NCBI RefSeq assembly: GCF_002855555.1
Contig: NZ_PKRT01000001.1
Coordinates: 2,570,001-2,634,000 of the forward strand
Source of the DNA: Novosphingobium sp. TH158
Lineage (GTDB): Bacteria; Pseudomonadota; Alphaproteobacteria; Sphingomonadales; Sphingomonadaceae
DNA length: 64,000 nt
Reading direction: 5' to 3'
Positions within the stretch are counted from its first letter, which is position 1, and every line of letters starts with the position of its first letter. A program made the position numbers and the translations under genes. Positions 36,821 to 45,842 of this stretch are shown here, one piece after another. The notes beneath the pieces are model-generated. The model worked only from the letters and a program-made list of their open reading frames with translations, was not told the DNA's origin and did not search any database.

Positions 36821-38404
36821 ATGACCAAGCCCCGCGTACTCATTTCCGACAAGATGGACCCCAACGCCGCGAAGATCTTCGAAGAGCGTGGTTGCGATGT
36901 CGATGTCATCACCGGCGAAACGCCCGAACAGCTCATCGCCCGCATCGGCGATTACGATGGCGTCGCCATCCGCTCGTCCACCCGCGTGACCAAGGAAATC
37001 CTCGACGCCGCCAAGAACCTCAAGGTCATCGGCCGCGCCGGTATCGGCGTCGACAATGTCGACATCCCCTACGCCTCGTCGAAGGGCGTGGTGGTGATGA
37101 ACACCCCGTTCGGCAACTCGATCACCACGGCCGAACACGCCATCGCCATGATGTTCGCGCTGGCCCGCCAGATCCCCGAAGCCAATGCCCAGACCCAGGC
37201 CGGCCTGTGGCCCAAGAACGGCTTCATGGGCGTTGAAGTCACCGGCAAGACGCTCGGCCTGATCGGCGCGGGCAACATCGGCTCGATCGTCGCGGCCCGC
37301 GCGCTCGGCCTGCGCATGAAGGTCGTCGCCTTCGACCCGTTCCTCTCGCCCGAACGCGCGGTGGAACTGGGCATCGAGAAGGTCGAACTGGACGAACTGC
37401 TCGCCCGTGCCGACTTCATCACCCTGCACACCCCGCTGACCGACCAGACCCGCAACATCCTTTCGAAGGAAAACCTCGCCAAGACCAAGAAGGGCGTGCG
37501 CATCATCAACTGCGCGCGCGGCGGCCTGATCGACGAGGCGGCGCTGAAGGAAGCGATGGACAGCGGCCAGGTTGCCGGTGCCGCGCTTGACGTGTTCCAG
37601 ACCGAGCCGGCCAAGGAATCGCCCCTGTTCGGCACGCCGAACTTCATCTGCACCCCGCACCTTGGCGCCTCGACCACCGAAGCCCAGGTCAACGTGGCGC
37701 TGCAGGTGGCCGAGCAGATGGCCGATTACCTGGTCAATGGCGGCGTTACCAACGCGCTCAACATGCCCAGCCTTTCGGCTGAGGAAGCGCCGAAGCTCAA
37801 GCCTTACATGGAACTCGCCGAAAAGCTCGGCAGCCTTGTCGGCCAGCTGACCACCGGTTCGATCCCGCGCATCTCGATCCACACCGAAGGTGCGGCCGGC
37901 GAACTCAATGCCAAGCCGATCGTCGCTGCCGTGCTGGCAGGCTTCCTGCGCACGCAGAGCGATACGGTGAACATGGTCAACGCGCCGTTCCTCGCCAAGG
38001 AGCGCGGCATGGAAGTGCGCGAGGTGAAGAGCGAGAAGGAAGGCGATTACCACACGCTGGTGCGCGTTTCGGTGAAGACCGATGCGGGCGAGCGTTCGGT
38101 TGCCGGCACCCTGTTCTCCAACCGCGAGCCGCGCCTTGTCGAACTGTTCGGCATCAAGGTGGAAGCCGAACTGGCCGGCCACATGATGTACATCGTCAAC
38201 GACGACGTGCCCGGCTTCATCGGCCGCATCGGTACGCTGCTGGGCGAGGCCGGGATCAACATCGGCACGTTCAACCTGGGTCGCCGTGAAGCCGGTGGCG
38301 AAGCGGTTCTGCTGCTTTCCGTCGATAGCGCGGTCCCGGCCGACGTCATCGAAAAGGCGCGTGCGATTGCCGGCGTCAAGCGGGTGATGGCCCTGTCGTT
38401 CTGA
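36821..38404 (+). CDS. serA: D-3-phosphoglycerate dehydrogenase
   Basis: The 527-residue protein is the long SerA type: substrate domain (MTKPRVLISDKMDPNAAKIF), Rossmann motif GLIGAGNIGSIVAARALG, catalytic region INCARGGLIDEAALKEAMDS and HLGASTTEAQ, an intervening domain and a C-terminal ACT domain (MMYIVNDDVPGFIGRIGTLL). It makes 3-phosphohydroxypyruvate for SerC. The ACT domain is consistent with serine feedback. A strong terminator follows. Confidence 0.97.
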   Translation: MTKPRVLISDKMDPNAAKIFEERGCDVDVITGETPEQLIARIGDYDGVAIRSSTRVTKEILDAAKNLKVIGRAGIGVDNVDIPYASSKGVVVMNTPFGNSITTAEHAIAMMFALARQIPEANAQTQAGLWPKNGFMGVEVTGKTLGLIGAGNIGSIVAARALGLRMKVVAFDPFLSPERAVELGIEKVELDELLARADFITLHTPLTDQTRNILSKENLAKTKKGVRIINCARGGLIDEAALKEAMDSGQVAGAALDVFQTEPAKESPLFGTPNFICTPHLGASTTEAQVNVALQVAEQMADYLVNGGVTNALNMPSLSAEEAPKLKPYMELAEKLGSLVGQLTTGSIPRISIHTEGAAGELNAKPIVAAVLAGFLRTQSDTVNMVNAPFLAKERGMEVREVKSEKEGDYHTLVRVSVKTDAGERSVAGTLFSNREPRLVELFGIKVEAELAGHMMYIVNDDVPGFIGRIGTLLGEAGINIGTFNLGRREAGGEAVLLLSVDSAVPADVIEKARAIAGVKRVMALSF

Positions 38405-38409
38405 TCCCG

Positions 38410-38438
38410 AAATCCTCCCCCTCGCCGGGGGAGGATTT
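38410..38438 (+). terminator. Hairpin terminator after serA
   Basis: AAATCCTCCCCC (38410-38421) pairs exactly with GGGGGAGGATTT (38427-38438) with a 5-base loop. The right arm ends in TTT but no long U-tract follows. It begins 6 bases after the serA stop and separates it from hisZ. Confidence 0.75.
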
Positions 38439-38470
38439 CAATTCCTGCGGTATCGTCTAAAGGCCCGCAC

Positions 38471-39592
38471 ATGGATACCGATCGCGATCTCCTGCCCGAA
38501 GGCCTCGAAGACCGGCTGCCCGCCAGTGCGGCAGCTGCGGCCCGCGTCACGCGCTCCGTGCTCGATGTGCTGGATTCGCACGGGTATGACCGTGTCCAGC
38601 CGCCGAGCATCGAGTTCGAAAAGTCGATGGCCAGCCGCATGGCCGGCGTGCAGCCGCGGCGGATGTTCCGCTTTGTCGATCCCTCCTCGCTGCGTACCCT
38701 GGCGCTGCGCAGCGATATTACCGTGCAGGTCGGCCGCATTGCCGCCACCAGCCTTGCCGGAGCCCAGCGCCCGCTGCGCCTGTGCTATGCCGGGCAGGTC
38801 GTCACCATCAAGGGCGACGGGCTGGACCCCACGCGCGAACGGCTGCAACTGGGCGCCGAACTGATCGGCAGCGACAGCGTTGCCGCTGCCGGCGAGATCG
38901 TCGCCGTCGCCATCGAGGCACTGCAGGCGGCGGGCGCGACCGGGATTTCGGTCGATTTCACCCTGCCTGACCTTGTCGATACCCTTGCCGCCAAGGCCCT
39001 GCCGCTTGCCGCGGACAAGGTCGAGGCGGTGCGCCGCGAGCTGGATGCCAAGGATGCCGGTGCGCTGGTCGCAGCCGGGGGCGAGGCTTACCTGCCGCTG
39101 CTGACCGCCATCGGGCCGTTCGACACCGCGATCGAGCGCCTTGCGGCAATCGACGCCGGCGGGGCACTGGCCGGCCGCATCGCGGCGCTGCGCGAAATTG
39201 CCGCGCGCGTCGGCGGCATGGCGCGCCTGACGCTCGATCCCAGCGAGCGCCACGGCTTTGAATACCAGTCATGGTTCGGCTTCACGCTCTATGCCGAAGG
39301 GCTCTCGGGCGCGCTCGGGCGGGGCGGCACTTACACGATCCTCGGCGCCGGCGACGGCGAGAGCGAGCCTGCCATCGGCTTCTCGCTCTATCCCGACGAC
39401 CTCATCGACACTCTGGCAAGCGCCGAAGCCCCGCGCGAAGTGCTGTTCCTGCCGATGGGCCACGTTGCCGCCGTTGCAGATCGCCTGCGCAAGATTGGCT
39501 GGCGCACGGTCGCTGCGCTCTGCGGCGATTGCGATCCGGTCAGGCTTGGCTGCACCCACCGCCTTGAGGACGGCGAAGCGATCCGGCTCTAG
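38471..39592 (+). CDS. hisZ: ATP phosphoribosyltransferase regulatory subunit HisZ
   Basis: The 373-residue protein resembles histidyl-tRNA synthetase without a full catalytic or anticodon set: LLPEGLEDRLPASAAAAARV, FRFVDPSSLRTLALRSDITV, LRLCYAGQVVTIKG and LGAELIGSDSVAAAGEIV. HisZ activates short-form HisG in histidine synthesis. No hisG is adjacent. It is followed by a convergent hydrolase gene sharing 4 bases. Confidence 0.9.
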   Translation: MDTDRDLLPEGLEDRLPASAAAAARVTRSVLDVLDSHGYDRVQPPSIEFEKSMASRMAGVQPRRMFRFVDPSSLRTLALRSDITVQVGRIAATSLAGAQRPLRLCYAGQVVTIKGDGLDPTRERLQLGAELIGSDSVAAAGEIVAVAIEALQAAGATGISVDFTLPDLVDTLAAKALPLAADKVEAVRRELDAKDAGALVAAGGEAYLPLLTAIGPFDTAIERLAAIDAGGALAGRIAALREIAARVGGMARLTLDPSERHGFEYQSWFGFTLYAEGLSGALGRGGTYTILGAGDGESEPAIGFSLYPDDLIDTLASAEAPREVLFLPMGHVAAVADRLRKIGWRTVAALCGDCDPVRLGCTHRLEDGEAIRL

Positions 39593-40521
39593 GAGCCGAA
39601 CACACCCTTCAGCCAGGCATCGACCACGCCGGTCGCCGGATATTCCGGATCGCCCAGCCGGCGGTTGATCTCGCCATGCCCTTGCAAGCCGGTGCCGGGG
39701 AATTCGCGCCGCTCCACCCGCGTGCCGGCGGCCTTCAGCGCTGCTTCCAGGCCCTTGTTCTGTTCAACCCCATCCTTGCGCTGGACATGGATCAGCAGGA
39801 ACGCCGGCGCATTGGGTGCGCCGGCATGATGGGCCGGGCTAAGCGCCCTCTGCCGCGCCGGCTCGGTGCCGAAGGCCTGCTCGTAGGTCGGCTTCATGAA
39901 GTTGCCGCTTTGCGCCACCTGGGCGGGCACGTCATAGGCCGCGCCGTCGTTGGGGATCACGCCATCGAGGTTGGCAAAGCTGAGGCCGGCTTTCTTCAGG
40001 TATTGCTCGTCCGTGCCGACAAGCGCGACAAGGTGGGCACCGGCGCTGTGGCCGGTGATGACCACGCGGTTGCGATCGATGCCCAGTTCGCCCGCCTTGT
40101 CGAGCAGGGCCTTCAGCGCCCGGGCCACGTCCTCGGCCTGGTCCTCGACCTTCGCGTTCGGCACCAGGCGATAATTGATCGCCGCATAGGCATAGCCCAG
40201 CCCGGTGAAATGGGCCGGGGCAAAGCGACTCGCCGCCACGTCCTTGCTGCCGCGCTTCCAGCCGCCGCCGTGGACGAACAGCACCAGCGGTGCCGGGCCT
40301 GATGCCTTGGCGGGCTTCCAGAAGTCGATCTCCTGCAAGCGATCGCTGCCATAGCTCAGGGTCTGCGCCGGCGGGGTTACCGGCGCCTGCGGGTTGTCCT
40401 GCAGGCGCGCGGCCATGCGTTCGCGCATCTTCTCGCGAAAACGGTCACCGGGGGCCGCGGCGGCAATCGACGTGGCCAGCAGCGCGCTTGCCCCCAGCGC
40501 CAGGAACAGCTTGTTTTTCAT
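39589..40521 (-). CDS. Secreted alpha/beta-hydrolase (esterase/lipase type)
   Basis: The 310-residue protein has a signal peptide (KLFLALGASALLATSIAAAA) and the hydrolase fold with the oxyanion motif LVLFVHGGGWKRGSKDVA and the nucleophile VVITGHSAGAHLVALVG. A late GHGEINRRLG carries the probable catalytic His. The HGGGW and GHSAG motifs fit carboxylesterases of the BD-FAE/HSL-like type. GGAGG 6 bases upstream supports the start at 40521. The substrate is unknown. Confidence 0.85.
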   Translation of the reverse strand: MKNKLFLALGASALLATSIAAAAPGDRFREKMRERMAARLQDNPQAPVTPPAQTLSYGSDRLQEIDFWKPAKASGPAPLVLFVHGGGWKRGSKDVAASRFAPAHFTGLGYAYAAINYRLVPNAKVEDQAEDVARALKALLDKAGELGIDRNRVVITGHSAGAHLVALVGTDEQYLKKAGLSFANLDGVIPNDGAAYDVPAQVAQSGNFMKPTYEQAFGTEPARQRALSPAHHAGAPNAPAFLLIHVQRKDGVEQNKGLEAALKAAGTRVERREFPGTGLQGHGEINRRLGDPEYPATGVVDAWLKGVFGS

Positions 40522-40595
40522 CGTCATCCTCCGTTCGTCGCAGGCACTCATGCGACGAGCCGGATAAACGGGCGATGAATTGCCCTGCGGTGCCG

Positions 40596-41930
40596 TCAGG
40601 CGCCCATCCAGCGGTTCCAGGCGCGGTGGAACCGCGCGACCGAAAGCTCCTCGCGGATCAGCGAAAGGTGCGTCAGTCCCTTGTTGCGCAGGCCCGCCTG
40701 CTGGCGCGGCATCTGGTCATAGTCCTGCTGCAGGGCAAGGAAGTAGGGGTAAGTGCCCCGTTCGCTGACCACCACCGGCTGGGCGCGATACTGGCTGCGG
40801 AAAGCCTCTGGCAGCCACATGTAGGCGGTGACGTGCCAGATGCACTTGCCCGGATCGCCAGACGGGTGCGGCCAGGCCATGATCGTCGTCGCCTCGCCGG
40901 CGCGGATGGTCATGAAGAAGTTCGGGAACAGGAACCAGCCCTGGTTGTCGCTCATCTGGTCATCGCTGAGTGTCGAGACATCGAGCCCCTTGGCCGTCAG
41001 CGTCTGGCGGGTCGCCTGTTGCAGGATGGTCCGCACGGTCTCGCCTTCGCCCAGCACCAGCGTGCCCGCCGCGTCGCGTCGCTGTGCGATCATGCTTTCG
41101 AACAGCGGCAGCACTTCGGCGACGGTGGGGAAGGTCGAAGGCAGGTCGCGAATGGCCTGGACCTGTTCCTCAAGGCTGGCATTGGCCGCATCCTTGACCT
41201 CGAAAGGCGAGACCGCGCAGCCATGGTCGCCGAACATCCCGTGCCGGGCGCTGCCCGCCTGCAGGTCGATCACCTTGAGCAGTTCCGGATGGACGCCGAT
41301 GATGTGATAGCCTTCGCTGAAAGCATCGACCACGACCTTCCAGTTGCAGTCCAGCTCTTCACGCACGTCCATGCCGACCGGGGTCATCTCGCCCAGCTTG
41401 TAGGCGTTCAGCCGCTCAACCACCTGCGGCCCGAGGAAGTCGGCGAGCGGTCCGGCCTGCGGATCGGGATTGATGAACACGAAGCCGAATGCCGTATCCA
41501 CCGGCACTTCCAGCAGCTTGTGCTCGGCCTTGTCGATCGGTCCGACAAGGTCCGGGCGGGCGACGGCGAAGAGGCCGCCGTCAAGGTCGTAGGTCCACAG
41601 GTGGTAGGGGCAGGTGAACTTGGGCGTATGGCCCTTGGCCGCATCGCAGAGGATGTTGCCGCGGTGGCGGCAGGCGTTGACGAAGCCGCGCAGCTTGCCA
41701 TCCTTGCCGCGCACGATGACGAAGGACTGGTCCAGGATATCGTGCCGCTTCCAGTCTCCGGGATTCGGCAGCTCGTCCTCGCGCCCGGCGATCTGCCAGC
41801 ACTTCATCCAGATCGTTTCGCGTTCGCGCGCCGCGATATCCGGGCAGACATAGCGATCGGTGGAGATTGCCCACGGGAACTGGGCCATGTCGATTTCGGC
41901 AACAGGCACAAGCGGTTCGATGGCGGTCAT
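40596..41930 (-). CDS. Rieske aromatic-ring-hydroxylating oxygenase, large subunit (second)
   Basis: The 444-residue protein has a Rieske centre (NACRHRGNILCDAAKGH, FTCPYHLWTYDLDGGL) and the mononuclear iron site DAFSEGYHIIGVHPELL. It differs clearly from the oxygenase at 20153 and is not a recent duplicate. The spacing between the two Rieske cysteine/histidine pairs is normal. No electron-transfer partner is next to it; it is flanked by the hydrolase gene downstream and purA divergently. Confidence 0.9.
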   Translation of the reverse strand: MTAIEPLVPVAEIDMAQFPWAISTDRYVCPDIAARERETIWMKCWQIAGREDELPNPGDWKRHDILDQSFVIVRGKDGKLRGFVNACRHRGNILCDAAKGHTPKFTCPYHLWTYDLDGGLFAVARPDLVGPIDKAEHKLLEVPVDTAFGFVFINPDPQAGPLADFLGPQVVERLNAYKLGEMTPVGMDVREELDCNWKVVVDAFSEGYHIIGVHPELLKVIDLQAGSARHGMFGDHGCAVSPFEVKDAANASLEEQVQAIRDLPSTFPTVAEVLPLFESMIAQRRDAAGTLVLGEGETVRTILQQATRQTLTAKGLDVSTLSDDQMSDNQGWFLFPNFFMTIRAGEATTIMAWPHPSGDPGKCIWHVTAYMWLPEAFRSQYRAQPVVVSERGTYPYFLALQQDYDQMPRQQAGLRNKGLTHLSLIREELSVARFHRAWNRWMGA

Positions 41931-42174
41931 GGTTTCGACTCTCCCGATTTATGCCGGCAGGTTATCGCCACTCGTTCTCGCTGGCAAGGTAAAGAAACGG
42001 TCGCGTTCCATTAATTGCCGCCGAGGCGAGCTCCTCGCGCCTTGACTCGCCCCGGGCCTTGGGCCAGAGGCGCCCGAGTTTGCGAAGACCCGCGGGTCCG
42101 CACTGGTCCACTCCTTGCGCCGAGTCCTGTCGAAGGGCGCTTGCGGGTCATCCGGCAGGGGAAGGACTGTAACC

Positions 42175-43464
42175 ATGGCCAACGTCACCGTCATCGGCGC
42201 CCAGTGGGGCGATGAAGGCAAGGGCAAGATCGTCGACTGGCTGGCAAGCCGCGCCGATGCCGTCGTGCGCTTCCAGGGTGGCCACAATGCCGGCCACACG
42301 CTCGTCGTGGGGGACAAGACCTACAAGCTCAGCCTGCTGCCATCGGGCATCGTCACCGGCACGCTTTCGATCATCGGCAACGGCGTTGTCCTCGATCCCT
42401 GGCATCTCAAGGCAGAGGTCGCCAAGCTTGAAGGGCAGGGCGTGGTCATCAACGCCGAAAACTTCGCCATTGCCGACAACTGCCCGCTGATCCTGCCGAT
42501 CCACCGCGATCTCGATGGCCTGCGCGAAACCGCTGCCGGATCGGGCAAGATTGGCACGACCGGACGCGGCATCGGCCCCGCCTATGAAGACAAGGTCGGC
42601 CGCCGCGCCATCCGCGTCTGCGACCTGGCCCACCTCGATGCGCTGGACAGCCAGCTTGACCGGCTCTGCGCCCACCACGATGCCCTGCGCGCCGGTTTCG
42701 GCCAGCCGCCGGTCGATCGCGCGGCCCTGCTGGCCGAGCTGAAGGAAATCGCACCCTTCGTCCTGCAATTTGCCGAGCCGGTGTGGAAGCGGCTGAACAC
42801 GGTGAAGAAGGCCGGCGCGCGCATCCTGTTCGAAGGCGCGCAGGGCGTGCTGCTCGATGTCGATCATGGCACCTACCCCTTCGTCACCTCGTCAAACACC
42901 GTCAGCGGCACCGCCGCATCGGGCTCGGGCCTTGGGCCCAGCGCCACCGGCTTCGTGCTCGGCATCGTCAAGGCCTATACCACCCGCGTCGGCTCGGGTC
43001 CGTTCCCGACCGAGCTGGAGGATGAAACCGGCCAGCGTCTCGGTGAGCGCGGCCACGAATTCGGCACCGTCACAGGGCGCAAGCGCCGCTGCGGCTGGTT
43101 CGATGCGGTGCTGGTGCGCCAGTCCTGCGCGATCAGCGGCGTCACCGGCATCGCGCTGACCAAGGTGGACGTGCTCGACGGGCTGGAAACGGTGAAGATC
43201 TGCACCGGCTATCGCCTCAATGGCAAGGTCCTCGATTACTTCCCCAGCCACGCCGCCGACCAGGCCAATGTCGAGCCGATCTACGAGGAGATGGAAGGCT
43301 GGAGCGGCACCACTGCTGGTGCGCGCTCGTGGGCGGACCTGCCGGCACAGGCGGTGAAATACATCCAGCGCGTGCAGGAACTTATCCAGACCCCGGTCGC
43401 GCTCGTCAGCACCTCGCCCGAGCGCGAGGACACGATCCTCGTTCAGGATCCGTTCGCTGACTGA
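42175..43464 (+). CDS. purA: Adenylosuccinate synthetase
   Basis: The 429-residue protein has the GTP-binding start [20 protein letters not shown], then [51 protein letters not shown] and [15 protein letters not shown]. It converts IMP to adenylosuccinate. The start MANVTVIG is chosen over an upstream in-frame ATG for family agreement. A strong terminator follows. Confidence 0.98.
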   Translation: MANVTVIGAQWGDEGKGKIVDWLASRADAVVRFQGGHNAGHTLVVGDKTYKLSLLPSGIVTGTLSIIGNGVVLDPWHLKAEVAKLEGQGVVINAENFAIADNCPLILPIHRDLDGLRETAAGSGKIGTTGRGIGPAYEDKVGRRAIRVCDLAHLDALDSQLDRLCAHHDALRAGFGQPPVDRAALLAELKEIAPFVLQFAEPVWKRLNTVKKAGARILFEGAQGVLLDVDHGTYPFVTSSNTVSGTAASGSGLGPSATGFVLGIVKAYTTRVGSGPFPTELEDETGQRLGERGHEFGTVTGRKRRCGWFDAVLVRQSCAISGVTGIALTKVDVLDGLETVKICTGYRLNGKVLDYFPSHAADQANVEPIYEEMEGWSGTTAGARSWADLPAQAVKYIQRVQELIQTPVALVSTSPEREDTILVQDPFAD

Positions 43465-43467
43465 CGT

Positions 43468-43505
43468 AATTCGGCCTGCCCGGTCGGGAATCGGGCAGGC
43501 GAATT
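43468..43505 (+). terminator. Hairpin terminator after purA
   Basis: GCCTGCCCG (43474-43482) pairs with CGGGCAGGC (43492-43500) around a 9-base loop. The outer AATTC/GAATT extends the stem past one bulged G, giving a long hairpin right after the purA stop. It separates purA from the promoter of the winged-helix gene. Confidence 0.8.
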
Positions 43506-43512
43506 TCCGATC

Positions 43513-43545
43513 TTGACATGAACCCGGTTTGTTCTACTCCTGTTC
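43513..43545 (+). promoter_or_regulatory. Promoter with GTTC-N7-GTTC SOS-type box
   Basis: TTGACA at 43513-43518 is followed by GTTCTACTCCTGTTC at 43531-43545, an exact GTTC-N7-GTTC direct repeat, which is the LexA-binding site type known in alphaproteobacteria. It overlaps the expected -10 position and lies 22 bases before the ATG of the split winged-helix gene. DNA-damage control of that gene is inferred, not shown. Confidence 0.6.
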
Positions 43546-43567
43546 GTAACGGAACGGAGTCGGAACA

Positions 43568-44287
43568 ATGCCGCAGGCCCCATTCGCCCATGCCCTGGCC
43601 GCAAATGATGCGGGGATCGCCCTCAGCCTCGCGGTCTTTACCGATCGGCCGCATGTCCTGGCGCAACTGCGTGAGGATGCGGTCAATGCCGGGTTCCATG
43701 TCACCACGGCACAGGGCGTCGCAGCCCTGCTCGATGGCGATGCCCACCCGCTGGGCGAGGTCGTGCTGTTCGATTGTCCCGATGCCACCGCCGCTGCGCT
43801 TGCCGCGCTCTCCCGGCTCGATATGCGCGTACGCCAGGCCGGGGCCCACCTGATCGTCTCCACCTCGCTCCGGGCGCTTGACGATGTCTTCGGCTGCATC
43901 GACCAGTCCGGCGCGCAACTGCTGGTTGATCCCGATCGTGCCGACTATGTCATTGCGCTGGGCCGTGTGCGTGCGCTGGCGCCGTGCCATGCCTTGCGCG
44001 AACTGGCCGAATCCGATCGCATGGCCCTGCTTCGGCTTAGCGAACAGGTGGAAGCGATTGCCGCCCGGCTGGAACGCATGGATCGCGGCGATGGTGCCGG
44101 CGATGGCCGGGTTCAGGCGCCCGCGCTTGCCTTCGCGGCCGCGCCGGGCGAGGCGGAACAGGCCCTCCTGCGCCAGCCGCGCGCGCCGCTGCCGCCCGCC
44201 AGGCTGGTACGCACGATCCTGCGCCATCGCCAGCAGCGCGCCCGCTTCTTCGGCGCGGACCTGTTTTCCGACCCCGCGTGGGACATG
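43568..44287 (+). pseudogene. Winged-helix regulator gene, 5' part, split by the integrative element
   Basis: The first 240 codons are intact: a receiver-like N-terminal domain (ALSLAVFTDRPHVLAQLRED), a helical linker (RMALLRLSEQVEAIAARLER) and the start of a winged-helix domain (ARLVRTILRHRQQRARFF, then DPAWDM). After TGG GAC ATG at 44279-44287 the reading changes into element DNA and stops at 44335, giving 15 foreign residues. The missing part continues in frame at 55269. The complete product would have 322 residues. The lost end includes the DNA-binding helices, so the truncated product is probably not a working regulator. Confidence 0.88.
44279..44287. repeat. Left attachment-site copy TGGGACATG
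   Basis: This 9-base sequence recurs at 55260-55268, and in both places it is read in frame as Trp-Asp-Met of the split gene. The flanking bases differ on the element side, as expected for attL/attR from site-specific recombination. Confidence 0.8.
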
Positions 44288-44539
44288 ACATCAAAGATTT
44301 CTGAAAAGTCGATATACACCAACGCAATGCATTGAGATTTGTGTCGTCGGTTTGATCGACCCATACCCTGCCCATTTTCGACGGAACGCCGGTCTATAGG
44401 GCGGAAACGGCAAAGTGCTTTGGCAGTACCGGCGCAGCTAGGGCCACCCATCCCAGACCCAATCCTCAGCACGAGCCAAGGATTGGGCCGGGAGGGCCGG
44501 TGGGGACGTTCGATCAAGTGCCGACCGCTTCACCCTCCT
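44288..44539. other. Left end of the element, no gene
   Basis: These 252 bases lie between the attachment core and the integrase stop. No convincing coding frame is present. Integrase arm-binding sites are expected here but no clear repeat family is visible. Confidence 0.5.
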
Positions 44540-45718
44540 TTACCGGCTTTGGGTCCACTGAACGCCAAGTTTCGCCGCACCGGCCTCCACAGCCGCAATG
44601 AGCTGATCAGATTGTAGGTGTGCATAGCGCTGCGTGGTCTTGTAGTTGGCATGCCCCAGCACCTTGCCGATGGTGTAGAGGTCGATTCCGGCACCGGCCA
44701 TGAACGAGGCAGCCGAGTGCCGGAGATCGTGGATCCGAAGATCCGGCATGCCTGCCTGCTTCCGGGCTGTGTCCCAACTCATGAAAATGCCCACCCACGG
44801 TTTCAAGGTCTTGGGGTTCGGGATGAGGTAGGGGCATCGATCATAGCGGGGCAGTTCGGCAATCAGGTCCAGTGCCCCCTGAGATAGAGGCACGAACCTT
44901 GCCTTGCCGGTCTTCGACTGCGCGACCCTCCACAGACGGCGTTCCAGATCGAAGTGCGACCACTCGGCATGTAGCAGCTCGCTGACCCGACAACCGCACT
45001 GGATGAGCAGCCCGATAATGTACTTGAGCTGCTTGTTGCGCGATTGCTCCACAGCCGACTTAAGTCGCTGGGCTTCCTCTGTCGTGAGGTAGCGTTCGCG
45101 GGCATTGTTCAGCGGCGGACGGGGAATGCCGACGACCGGATTTTTGCTCAGGCCCGGCACGCCCCATTGCAGCGCCAGCTTCAGGGAATGCGAGAAGACC
45201 ACACGGGCACGTTCGATGGTCGCGGGCGCAAAGCCCTTCTGAGCCATCTCACCGAGCCACAGGGCGGCATCCTCCTGCCGAATGTCCGACAGCAAGACCT
45301 TACGCCACCGGGGCAGGATGTGCCTGCGCATGTACTGCTCGGTGGTTTCCGGGCTGCGCTGATACGTCGCCGTATGGGCAAGGTAACGCGGTGCATACTC
45401 GCCATAGGTTGGCGTGGCGCGCTTTTCACGCTTGGCCTCAACGGGATCTTCGCCAAGGGCCGCTTGCCCCCTGATCTTCGCCCCGGCCTTGCGGGCTTGA
45501 TCGAGGGTGATGTCGCCTACAGCAGCAATCCTCTTGGCGCGGAGCTTGCCGTACTCGTTGTAGTAGCGCTGATAGAACGTCGCGCCGCCGGTAGCACGAA
45601 GTTCGATCATCAGGCCTTTGTCGCGGTCGGAATAGAAGGTGATTTTGTCCTTGCCCGGTGGGATCATCGCGGGGGTCAGAGAATTGATGAAGGCTGCGTC
45701 CATGCGCACAACTGCCAT
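44540..45718 (-). CDS. int: Tyrosine recombinase (element integrase)
   Basis: The 392-residue protein has a DUF4102-type N-terminal arm domain (ITFYSDRDKGLMIELRATGG), a SAM-like core-binding domain and the catalytic domain: Arg in QCGCRVSELLHAEWSHF (about residue 242), HDLRHSAASFMAG (about 328-332) and LGHANYKTTQRYAHL with the nucleophilic Tyr near 365. The start MAVVRMDAAFINSLTP is the family-like one. It reads toward the left attachment site, as typical integrases do. The target here is a protein gene, not a tRNA. Confidence 0.94.
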   Translation of the reverse strand: MAVVRMDAAFINSLTPAMIPPGKDKITFYSDRDKGLMIELRATGGATFYQRYYNEYGKLRAKRIAAVGDITLDQARKAGAKIRGQAALGEDPVEAKREKRATPTYGEYAPRYLAHTATYQRSPETTEQYMRRHILPRWRKVLLSDIRQEDAALWLGEMAQKGFAPATIERARVVFSHSLKLALQWGVPGLSKNPVVGIPRPPLNNARERYLTTEEAQRLKSAVEQSRNKQLKYIIGLLIQCGCRVSELLHAEWSHFDLERRLWRVAQSKTGKARFVPLSQGALDLIAELPRYDRCPYLIPNPKTLKPWVGIFMSWDTARKQAGMPDLRIHDLRHSAASFMAGAGIDLYTIGKVLGHANYKTTQRYAHLQSDQLIAAVEAGAAKLGVQWTQSR

Positions 45719-45842
45719 AGTTAATTCCTTTTTATGTGATGTGGGATGGGTGCCGACACGCAGGGCGTGCGGCTGGTGCGAAAAGTTTTGTGAGGGTAGA
45801 ACCGAGGCGCGTGGTGACGCCCCGGTTCCAAGTTCGGGTAGG

